A stretch of DNA of 64,000 nt from Liolophura sinensis (Eukaryota > Mollusca > Polyplacophora > Chitonida > Chitonidae): NCBI RefSeq assembly GCF_032854445.1, contig NC_088301.1, forward strand, positions 34,707,187 through 34,771,186. Reading direction: 5' to 3'. The position numbers were made by a program, and so were the translations under genes. Shown here in pieces: positions 25,901 through 34,200 of this stretch. Numbering within the stretch: the first letter of the stretch is position 1; the number at the start of each line of letters is the position of its first letter. Under the pieces are notes generated by a model, which was not told where the DNA came from, did no database searches, and saw nothing but the letters and a program-made list of their open reading frames with translations.

Positions 25901-26527
25901 ACTTTGTATAGAAATGGTTTGCAGTATCATGAATACGGGGTTGGTGTGCCATTGCTGCATGGAATATACATGGGATGTTGTGTGTGCGAGCAAGCTGAGA
26001 AGTAAGAGCCAAAGTTGACACCACTTTTGGCCTGCAGTCACTGTTTAGAAATGACTTATCGGACATGACATGAATCGCCAGCCAAATATACAGAGAGGAG
26101 TTAAAGTAGCCACCTGGGGCTAGGCTTAGGCCTACATAATAAAATGTTGACATTTCTGTTGTAACTATGACACCACTGAATTTGGGGAGGAAATAACAGA
26201 TTCCGTTTACAATACCACGTCTGGGTATGTTTGGTTGCTCGTTAGCTACAGGGAAAAACAAAGAAGACTTCAGACGTCGTTAGTGAATGGGCATGGCGGT
26301 GAAGGGCATACCAAATGCTCATTTTTCGATACACGGAGTTTACATCGAAATAACAGAGCCATGTATAAATATCGCATAAGCCACAGCTTCGAGACATAAA
26401 CTTACCGTTTTCCTTTTACTTTGGCCGTCAAACGATGATATGCTATGAAGGCGGCAAGGGCTAGTCCGCTAACAACTGCGGTTTTCCTTGGCGTCATGGA
26501 CTCGGCGAGCTTGCTGAGAGCCGCCAT
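3248..26527 (-). CDS. ABCD3: Peroxisomal ABC half-transporter, ABCD3/PMP70 (complete, 27 coding exons)
   Basis: ABCD3 (PMP70) is a peroxisomal-membrane half-transporter. It dimerises and uses ATP to move long-chain, branched-chain and dicarboxylic acyl-CoAs and bile-acid precursors into the peroxisome. I read 27 minus-strand coding exons, all with GT/AG borders and continuous phase, totalling 1,995 nt (664 residues plus stop); the human protein is 659 residues. Motifs seen, with approximate residue numbers: Walker [10 protein letters not shown] (478-486), signature LSGGEKQR (576-583), Walker [10 protein letters not shown] (596-604) and switch histidine in TVSHRKS (H630). The start is the ATG at 26525-26527, giving MAALSKLAE; the stop is TAG at 3248-3250. 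Unlike ABCD1/2, its TMD carries the PMP70-type strings RTYCDVWMI and [20 protein letters not shown]. Introns are packed with SINEs and tandem arrays, but the coding frame is intact. Exon coordinates are in the four block entries. The family call is firm; the peroxisomal location is inferred from the family. Confidence 0.96.
3610..3885 (-). mobile_element. SINE family 2, head-truncated
   Basis: Shares ATCATATGACGATAAGGAAT, GCTTATTTCCACCGCTCTT, CAACCAGTCGTTACACTATC and GCTGAGCACCAAGAGAGGAA with the copy at 35930-36272. It stops at about 3885, next to a hairpin. Confidence 0.8.
3892..3959. repeat. Hairpin of 68 nt with an approximately 22-bp stem
   Basis: CAGACGAGAGCTTGTGCTTA at the left pairs with TAAGCACATAGCTCTCGTCT at the right: 12 bp perfect, a small bulge, then about 9 bp; the loop is about 22 nt. 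It adjoins a truncated SINE in ABCD3 intron 26. Shape resembles a pre-miRNA but could be a MITE remnant. Confidence 0.6.
4195..4870. repeat. Degenerate tandem repeat, unit about 195 bp
   Basis: Three to four units. CTAAGTCCAAAACCTGATAA recurs near 4445 and 4641; a CACCAAGTTTCA-AAGATAGTGTAAAAACTG block recurs near 4336, 4538 and 4725. In ABCD3 intron 26. Confidence 0.7.
5383..5550 (-). mobile_element. SINE family 1, 5'-truncated, with TSD
   Basis: Tail (TTTG)n and TTGATTGGTGTTTTACGCCG at the left, body through GGCCAGCATTATGGTGGG and CATCCGCAGGTTGCTG; the tRNA-like head is missing. Flanked by a 13-bp direct repeat TGATCCAAACAGT at 5370-5382 and 5551-5563. Lies in ABCD3 intron 25. Confidence 0.9.
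10815..10882. repeat. (GTAT)n-type microsatellite
   Basis: Imperfect GTAT/GTAC tetranucleotides in ABCD3 intron 19, 43 bp from exon 20. Confidence 0.95.
10885..11145 (-). mobile_element. SINE-like repeat, family 3
   Basis: AGTCATATGACAACAATGAG, ATCACGCCGAAGACACCAGA, CATGACATCCTACTCAGTCA and AGCATCATTTTTAAAGTCTT. Diverged pieces of the same family are at about 22840-22995 and 39640-39720. The tail region shares CAGTCATATGAC with family 2. Confidence 0.6.
11227..11410 (-). mobile_element. SINE family 1, 5'-truncated, with TSD
   Basis: Same family, tail at left. Flanked by a perfect 13-bp direct repeat AACATCAATTTAT at 11214-11226 and 11411-11423. It ends just 67 bp before ABCD3 exon 19 (11478-11541). 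Confidence 0.9.
11478..13456 (-). CDS. ABCD3: ABCD3 exons 17-19: linker into the nucleotide-binding domain
   Basis: Exons in transcript order: 13362-13456, 11858-11927, 11478-11541. They encode [16 protein letters not shown], a variable acidic/polar linker (GENGRVTENNKM) and the first NBD strand ([20 protein letters not shown], then [10 protein letters not shown]). The intron between 11927 and 13362 carries a degenerate tandem array of about 170 bp units. Phases 2/1/2/0 are consistent across the block. Confidence 0.92.
12085..13117. repeat. Degenerate tandem array, unit about 170 bp, with terminal hairpin
   Basis: Six units in ABCD3 intron 17. The marker AAACTCTG/ATG plus GGAAAACAGTTGGAGTTATA recurs near 12337, 12513, 12682, 12841 and 13011 (spacing 159-176 bp). 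The array ends in a GC-rich hairpin ACGCTTCGCCTATTGGCGGG at 13087-13115. The layout resembles molluscan pearl / HINE elements and BIV160-like satellites (inference). Confidence 0.75.
15850..15965. repeat. 23-bp tandem repeat beside the ABCD3 exon 16 donor
   Basis: Five copies of CTTAATATGTCATGTCATGA plus AAC; the first three are identical and the last two diverged. It starts 27 bp inside the intron after exon 16 (minus strand). Confidence 0.9.
15993..19789 (-). CDS. ABCD3: ABCD3 exons 10-16: second half of the TMD
   Basis: Exons in transcript order: 19733-19789, 19255-19307, 18520-18609, 17995-18064, 17104-17173, 16521-16618, 15993-16084. They encode hydrophobic segments ([44 protein letters not shown]) and conserved cytosolic pieces [35 protein letters not shown] and [36 protein letters not shown] corresponds to the EAA-like coupling motif region of ABCD proteins. 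The intron after exon 16 begins with a 23-bp tandem repeat 27 bp from the donor. Confidence 0.93.
17250..17505 (+). mobile_element. SINE family 1, nearly full length, with TSD
   Basis: tRNA-like head (TCAGTCGGTTAGCGCGC, B-box-like GAGTTCAAGTCC), body and (AAAT)n tail. Flanked by a perfect 13-bp direct repeat ATGAAACATAGTC at 17237-17249 and 17506-17518. Lies in ABCD3 intron 13. Confidence 0.92.
19849..19919. repeat. (CA)n microsatellite, about 35 units
   Basis: Uninterrupted CA dinucleotides in ABCD3 intron 9, ending 60 bp upstream of exon 10 (19733-19789) in transcript order. Confidence 0.97.
20068..20150 (-). mobile_element. SINE family 1 fragment
   Basis: Tail-proximal part only: TTTTACGCTGTACTCAAG ... 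CAGCATTATGGTGGCG; diverged. Confidence 0.75.
20391..26527 (-). CDS. ABCD3: ABCD3 exons 1-9: N-terminal targeting region and first half of the TMD
   Basis: Exons in transcript order: 26406-26527, 24139-24178, 23175-23221, 22658-22709, 22032-22120, 21678-21747, 21365-21391, 20843-20913, 20391-20514. They encode residues 1-214. The N-terminus has a hydrophobic stretch ([13 protein letters not shown]) followed by basic KVKGKR. In PMP70 this region serves PEX19 binding and peroxisomal insertion. Next come the first membrane segments and the well-conserved [21 protein letters not shown] loop. Exon 7 is a 27-nt micro-exon (ISLVNNIMK); phases on both sides require it. Every acceptor is AG and every donor GT. 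Confidence 0.93.
22255..22504 (-). mobile_element. SINE family 1, near full length, diverged
   Basis: Tail at left, CATCCGCAGGTTGCTGGCAG in the middle, degenerate head (GTGAGAGGCTTCTGAGCCAC ... CACCTCAGCCACACAG) at right. Lies in ABCD3 intron 4. Confidence 0.85.
23455..23905. repeat. Degenerate tandem repeat, unit about 175 bp
   Basis: About 2.5 units. CAGGAATTCAG recurs near 23580 and 23760; a TGTGCT-TATATGTGTGCAA-like block recurs near 23482, 23648 and 23826. In ABCD3 intron 2. Confidence 0.65.
25588..26140. repeat. Large imperfect inverted repeat in ABCD3 intron 1
   Basis: Arms at 25588-25734 and 26014-26140 are reverse complements with scattered mismatches and one 20-30 bp indel. Shared blocks include AGCCCCAGGTG, AACTCCTCT, TATATTTGGC, CATGTCCGA and CTGCAG. 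The spacer is about 280 bp. Both arms, read outward, give related peptides around LYIWLA and KSFL. Confidence 0.75.
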
Positions 26528-26884
26528 GTTTGTCAGAGGCTGTTGTAGCGGATCAAGGGCGACAACCTTTACTTACTCGTGCGGTTACCGCCTTGATATC
26601 GCACTGTGGTAAAATGTTAAAGATGGGTTTAACAGTTTAAGTAACTTAAGCTTTCCGACGTTGGTTTCTTTTGCATCCACTAAGACAATACATTAAATAT
26701 TTATTTATTCATTCATTTGATTGCTTTTAAAAGCCATAGTCTTGAATTTGTCATGAATGGCATGCTCTGTGGGTCATGGAGGCGGGTAAAATTGTAAATC
26801 CATGGTGAGTTGCAGTAAGGGACTCCTCATGGGACAGAACCTGATAAAGTCTAGCACCTAGGGCACACCCATTTACTACATAGT

Positions 26885-26995
26885 TGATTGCCATACTCAA
26901 GATTATTTCACTTATTTAATGGCGGTAAATTTTAGAGGTGGAGGAAACCCAAGTGGGAGCCTACACAGGGTAAACCATTGGCAAACTGAGACCCC
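26885..26995 (-). mobile_element. SINE family 1-like, strongly decayed
   Basis: Recognisable by CATACTCAAGATTATTTCAC and GGTGGAGGAAACCCAAG only. Confidence 0.5.
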
Positions 26996-27054
26996 ACCAT
27001 GTACAAATATGCACAACACATACATGTTAAGTGGACTTCAATGAACATTAGAAT

Positions 27055-27175
27055 TTATTTATTTATCTCATTGATGTTATACATTGTTCTCAAGAATATT
27101 TTACTTATATGACGACGTTCAGCATCATGGTGGTGTGAAACTAGGCAGAGTCCGTGGGAAACCCATGACTGCCTG
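27055..27175 (-). mobile_element. SINE family 1 fragment
   Basis: ATTT tail at left, CTCAAGAATATTTTACTTAT, GCATCATGGTGG and GGGAAACCCATG; head missing. Confidence 0.75.
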
Positions 27176-28833
27176 TTGGTTATGAACATATTAGATAAGT
27201 GCAAACTGCTACATAAGCATCATTGACAGCTTATTGCTTATAATATTAAGGCCCCAAGAACAGCGAGACCAAAAGGGATGCACAAATTCCCTTGGTAAGG
27301 CCAGGATTGATACTGTACATCATGGGTGAATTTGAATACCTGCACTCGTGTTGATCCTTTATGCCAAAGTGTAATACGAGATCACTGTTCACAAACAAAA
27401 TTTTCAATCCCCATTTCTCCATGGTTGGAACAGGGTGCAACAAGAACGATATTGAAATAAAGTGTTCTCTGTGCTCTTTTTGCACTTACACACTCGTATC
27501 AGAATGCTGCACTTGGGTCACACTTGGCTTTCGAGGATTTAACTACACCCCATTGTCCTAGCACTGCTGTGCCAGTTTGATTTTACTGCTGTGTTAAATT
27601 ACAATAACGAGATATTAAAATCAACAAACTACAGTAATCTGAAACACAGTGATGACAATATTTAGAACTTTTTATTAAACATTTCTGAGCAAGGAACTGA
27701 TGAACCAGTTATTAGTGGTATTACTGAAGCATTAGTTTAGTATATCTTGCTACAATCATATACACAAAATGCTTAGAATATTCTCTATCTAGAAAGAAAC
27801 TTACCCATACAACATAACTAAACATCAGCCTGAGGCAACAACTGGACTTTCTGTTCACATAACACACTCGCAACAACTTATTTTGATCAACATACTGGAA
27901 AAGCATTACTTCAAATTTAGAAGAGTAAAAACATATACAAGGGGAAAACTTCCAGTGCTGTGTAGTAATAATATATGTGACAATGGGAAAAAGCCCTGAC
28001 TTAGATCAACACCGTGATGACAGAATCACAGAATACTAGTATACAATGGGATAAGGATAATTCTGACAATCAACTATGCAGGGTAAGTGTACTGAGAGCT
28101 AAAGATTTTCTAACGAAAATTTAGAAAGGCTGTCTTTACCCAAATTAATCATTCTTTTCTGATTATGTTGAATTTTATTAGTGTATTGCTATTTTTAAAA
28201 AATGGAAAGAATTACATATTTGATTTCAGTGAGTATAATTTATCTGTTTTCTAATGTTCACTAATTACTTCACCGACTGACATTTCACACTCTTAAGTAA
28301 GACATTAAACCAGAATGCCTTGCTCAATGAATCTTAATTAACTTGTGTATTCATTGATTTTATAAAGTATACTCGTGTATATCTAGAGTTAGCCTGCACA
28401 AGGCGGGATTAGATTATTTTAGGTCAGTTGTTGCAGTCAAATTTGTGTATATGTAAGAGAAGCTTTGGTTTCACTGGATGGCAAAGGGTAGGGTGGAAAC
28501 AAATGGTTGATGCTTTACTTCATGTGACACTCTTGACAGAACTTATTTGATCCTCAAATAAGACAATAAACACACAAAACATAGTGATGTGAATTGTGAA
28601 TATGATACTGACTGTGCTGATTGCTCTAAAGTCCATGTAAGCACACTAGCAATTGTAGCCTATCACACGTACCAGTCATTCCGCAGTAACCAGCTGCAGT
28701 GGATATTACCACATATAAGACAACTGGAAACACTTCCTTTTTTTTTGCTTTCGAACATGTATATATGTATACTATGTATGTATATATCCACACACAATTA
28801 TACATACCTGTATATGTACATACATGTATATGT

Positions 28834-28836
<3 letters not shown>

Positions 28837-28892
<56 letters not shown>
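28837..28892. repeat. (AT)n microsatellite, 28 units
   Basis: Uninterrupted AT dinucleotides in the intergenic region, preceded by TGTACATACATGTATATG-type sequence. Confidence 0.97.
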
Positions 28893-28896
<4 letters not shown>

Positions 28897-29816
28897 GCAT
28901 TTTTATGTCACAAAATATTTTTTTTTGGTGCTGAAACTTACAATTTTGCAGTAGAATATGTTCCAAGCAAATCTCAGAGCACCTTTCCAAAATCTATAGA
29001 ACTCTCATAATCAGAAAAATGGGCATGTTAGTCATGGACTATGGTATAATACATACTCCTATACATGTACATCTATTTATAATATTCTGTGATAATGTTC
29101 ATCTTTTCATAAATTTTCCACAGTCTTTAGTTCCAATTATACATGCATCACATGCAAGTCAATTGGATCATACAAATCCAGTATCACCAAGTTCAGATAC
29201 GTTTTAGATACTTTATCACATACAAAATCTTGAAATGACACATGTACATTGGGCCATGTGAAAACTAAGAAAAATACAAATACATTCCTACCAAATCTAG
29301 CAAATATGCATCAAATTCAGTTATGGACAAAGATTTTCCATTTTTATGAATAATACTACTTTGAAACATTAATACTGCCAGTGGTGAATATCTAAAATCA
29401 GTTTGAGGATTTTCCTATGGTAACCTAGCAATCTTGCATCACAAGTTACATACATGGCAGTATTATACCTCATAAGATTATTCTCCATTTCCATTGGTTG
29501 AGAGACGGTCACATGCTATGCCGCAAAACATGATGTACAGTGATCAGGCTACTAAGGAATGTAACGTCAAGCTCACAAAGCATTATCCCACGTTCACCAG
29601 GCAATATCCAACGATCTTGTGCTAATATCCAACAATCACGTGCGTTTATTCCACAGCAGTTATCTCCCTTTGAGACCTCTCTAGTGTCTGCTTGTTCGTA
29701 AAGAAACTACTGGACAGTGGTTATAGCTCTGTTATCAATGTACAAATTCAGTGATTTTAAGAACAACTCGATAAGGTACTGTTTTTTGGATATAATAAAA
29801 CATGTGGTACATGCTG

Positions 29817-29893
29817 TGAGGTGAAACATCAGAAATTGTCAGCTCGACAAGTGATCACTTCTTTCGAGCTGACAATTCCTGATGTCCCACCTT
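29817..29893. repeat. Near-perfect palindrome, 77 bp
   Basis: AGGTGAAACATCAGAAATTG then TCAGCTCGACAAGTGA pairs with TCACTTCTTTCGAGCTGACA then ATTCCTGATGTCCCACCTT, with almost no loop. Intergenic, AGL 3' side. Confidence 0.8.
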
Positions 29894-31218
29894 AATATTA
29901 ACCATTTACCAGGAAACATTAACACCACACACAATTGGTTGGGCTAAACTGTTTAGTCTACAGATAAAATCGAGTGACCACAGAAGCATTTTGTTCTTTG
30001 TGTAGTGATGTTCTCTTCCTCACAATGACTGTAACATCTCTCTATGATGATAACTGACTTGAAGATAGTAGGGTATAATATACATGTAATGGTCGACACA
30101 TGGATACGTGCCGGTAAATTAATGCTGAACATATAATAAATATATCTTTACTACACAAATTTACAGATTTATTGTCTCAAATTTGTACGTTAATTTTGTT
30201 TAAAATTATGATAAGCAGGGGATTCTACTTCATTATAACAGTAATCCAAAATAAAATAATTTTTTTTTATCATCAATTCATATGTCTTTGAGTTCCAAGC
30301 CGGCAAATAATATGGCTAAGACTTTATCACTTATAATAAATGAATGTGTTAGAATGCTGACTATACAATTGTAAAATCAAAGTTTTGTCCTGAATTCAAC
30401 ACAATGCAAATTCTACATATTCAAATTGTGATAAAATATAATGATGATTTATGCATTTATGTATGGTATATATGTGAAGGTGGTAAGTTTTCTGAAAAAC
30501 AACAACCAGTACACCGCATCAGGTGGCAGGGAAACTTTCTGACATATAGCTGCAGTGCAACCAACAACAACTGGACTTAAACCATAAAGCCAGTCAAAAA
30601 CCAATATGATTTGATGACAAAGAGAGAAGCACTACAAAGATATGGTTACTATGAAGAAGTGTTTTCAGCACTATTAAAGATACATTGACGTACCCATATG
30701 GCCTCAAGAAAGAAATTCAGATCTTTAATGAAGATTTTATGAGCCAGGTAAACCTAAATCAAGGTAATAAAATAATGCATTTTCAGAGCAATGTTAATAT
30801 TTCTTTCTTAAGGAAAGATTTTCTTATTTCACTACCTTGAAAGAGGTGTGTTCAAGTTTCCATTATTTCCTTCAAATTTCAAACCATGGAAAATTTATAA
30901 CAAACATTCACAGTACAAAATATTTCTTAATAATATTTAAAACCAGTGGTGCCAGTACTAAAACTGAAAAGTTACAGACACTGAATTCAAAGACAACATC
31001 TTGATAAAGTCATTAGCACTCTTCCCACTGCAGCACAGGGTTCTATCTAAAAAAGACACTAATTTTGTTATAAAACACCACTAAAAACAAAAAATGTTAA
31101 TCTTGCATAGTGCGACATTTTGTGTCTACTAGAAGCTTCACAATAAGGTCTAAATAGCAACCCCTTCCATTTCCTTTAACTTTTGTCCTAACTGCTACCA
31201 CGTTCAATTTCTTATGAT

Positions 31219-34200
31219 TTAAGGTGAGGGGTCTGCTTCCAATTGCTCCAGGTCATACAGAACTTCCAGAATAGTCGCCACACTCCAGGCCTGGGCTGGA
31301 CAACTGTCATAACAAAACTGCAGAAAAAGAATTGAGGAAAACATGAAACATCAGGTGTAAAGACTTGATAAAGGTACATGTAGTACATAATTCTTCAAAC
31401 TTTTAGCATGGTTGCAATAATTCAAGCATATAATGAAGGTATTAGTCTGTGTTGACTGATCAAATTATACTTTTTATGAAGCAATGAAACTGGCCAATCC
31501 AGCCAATGGAGCTTTGTTTCCAAAATTAAATTAAAAATGTGCACAAACTGAACTGAAAGTTGCTCTTTCATATGCAAAAAGGCTGAGGAATTAGGGTAAT
31601 AAGAACTTTTAAGTTATATATGTAATCTGACCTTAATCAGACAAAGCATAAACACAAAAACAAATTGTAAGCAAAAGAAAAAAATCAAATAAAACATTAT
31701 TATATATACTTAACACCTAGTATACTTAGTCATATTACTCTAAGTACAAACACACATGGCAATGTCAACAAACTTGCCAAGATGGTTATAAATGTAAACA
31801 ACCAGTTCTCAATCAAACAAGTTCTCTTAAACAGCACAGTATCTTATGCAAAAACATTGCAACGTTGATAGGTTTATCAACATGAGAATATGTTAACCTC
31901 TGTATTTGAAGTTCAATAAGTTTAATTCCAAGATATGTACTGTAAACCTTGCTTGTCACAATCCTGTCAAACTGTGATGTTAATTTACCACCTACAAAAC
32001 TTTCAGAAAGCTGTTACATATAATTACATGGGATATATACTATATACAAGCCTTATACCTTTTACTCAGAATGTTAAGGATAGATCCGGTCCTTCCAGGG
32101 ACCAACTGCTCCTGATTGATGTCAGTGGTAGATATACTTTGGTACAGTAGCTAATACAGATACCAAAGCACCAGACCTTTTTTTTTTTTTTTTGGTTACT
32201 GCTGACAGGTAATGATTTGTGGACGTTAAGAAAAAAAAAAGTATATTAACTTAACCTGAGAGAATAAAAACAAGTTTACTGGAATACCTTGCCATCTGAG
32301 TTGGTGAGTTCTGGAAGTGACTGCCATGGGGATCGCATAATCTCCTCATAATGCCTAGTGAGGGTTGTCTTAACAAACATGATTGTCTCCTCTAATAATC
32401 CCGGCTGACTCGACTCCAGGATCTTTGCAATATGTAGCTTAGCTCGGAGGAAGTATCCAACTGGCCATATCCATTCCTGCGTGACGACAATTTTTCTTTA
32501 TTTAATCCAAACTTCTTAACTTCTAGAGCAATAGAGAGTCTTTCAATCATTTCACATGTTAACACTGGTAAAAATATATTAAATCATCACTCAGTTAAAA
32601 TAAAATAAAACATCAACAATCAAGCTTTCAGAGTTATTTGTTATACTATTAGATGTGCTCCCTTTGTATAATTTACTGAACAAAGTCATAAGGAAACTTA
32701 AGTTCACAAGTTGTATGTACAGCATACTAAGCACCTTTCCCTCTTTTAAATTTTCCAAAATTGCTAAATAAAGAACTTAAAATCTTGATTTACTCATAGA
32801 ATTCAGCTGCAGAATGTGTGGTATATTGCAAATATGGTGGTAATCATGTACTTACTGGACCCTGATGGTAATTAAACCCATTAGCAACTTTAGGATCACC
32901 AGAATCATCACTGTTTACGTAGTCTCCAGCATAGGCCCAATCTCTGCACAGAAAATTTATTAAATGAGTAAAAAATAAGAGGTTGTTGATTTCTGGGACA
33001 TGGGTGCATTAAGCCTTTTTTCAGGTTGGGCTGATTTTAACTCCCAAGACAGTATTTTCTTTTAATATATGTCACCTTGGTTACAATCAGCTCAGCCTAA
33101 GATCACTTTATACCATATGCTATAGAGAAAATATAACAAATGAAACACTAAAAACAACTGACCATTATTTTCAAAGAATATAGTATTATTAATTTTCTTT
33201 ATCTTTGGCATACAGTTCAAATGCACTTATCCCTCCTGTTCACAATGTTGGTGTGGCTTTTTTATATTTGTTTACAAAGGAAGTCATTAAGCTTTATGTT
33301 TATTCCTCACTTTGGGTCTAGAGTCTTCATTCCCAACGGACCCAGTAAAACCTCTTGGGCAGTAGTTAGTGCCTTCCAAGCATATTCAGGGGTGAACAAT
33401 TCTGGAGCCTTCAAAAAAGAAAAATCCTAAAACTTGAGGATGTCAATTAGACCCAGGCCTTCCACTCTTTGAAGTACAATGAACTCCACAATACAAACAT
33501 TTTCTGGGGTAAACATATCTGGAGCCTTCAAAAAAAAAAAAAAAAAAAAAAAACGTCAAACAGATTCATATTATACAATTAGCCATGTTTTCTACCAACA
33601 CACTTGTGGTATGCCTGTTGAACAGTAATAAACTGGTTTTATTTGCTCACTGTTTGCTACCATATCCACATTCCACACAGGACCTTTAGGCAGGAACCAT
33701 GTCAAGGGTAGCTCTTCATGATAATATTACTTTTATTATTTTTTTTTTTTGCGTAATTTACTTTGCATCAAGCATTTTTACTTCATTATTTTTTTTATTA
33801 TTATTAATATGATGACAATGTTTCATTCATGGAAACTACCATCTAGAAAGTTGTAACAGTAATGCACTTGCAATCCAAGTGTCATGCTAAGAAGTGAATC
33901 AAACTTACAACTGCCATTGTGACACAGAAATTTGGTCGCAGTTGGGTATCTGCCCAGAACTGTGAGCCTTTGTAGACATCCTTGTAAATGGCTCGTCTGT
34001 TTATCAACTCTGGGGCTTCCTCTCTTTCAACATCTGGGGTGTCACTTATCCAGAACCGCTTCTCAAAGTTATCCAAGATCAGCTGAGACCACTCACTAAA
34101 GGTGACCTTCACCATTGTCCCTGTGTAAAAATCAATATGTCAGGCTTTCTTTATTGAAACAATTAAAAGCATGTACAGATATGTGAAATTGCATAGGGAC

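Larger units (their letters stand above)
26528..31218. other. Intergenic region between ABCD3 start and AGL stop
   Basis: Holds the ABCD3 5' UTR/promoter on the left, two or three decayed SINE copies (26885-27175), a (TA)n tract (28837-28892), a 77-bp palindrome (29817-29893) and, at the right, the AGL 3' UTR of unknown length. No protein-like ORF was recognised. Confidence 0.6.

Noticed and set aside
28589-29010. ORFs with Ile-Tyr runs
   Set aside because: Translation of the (AT)n microsatellite.
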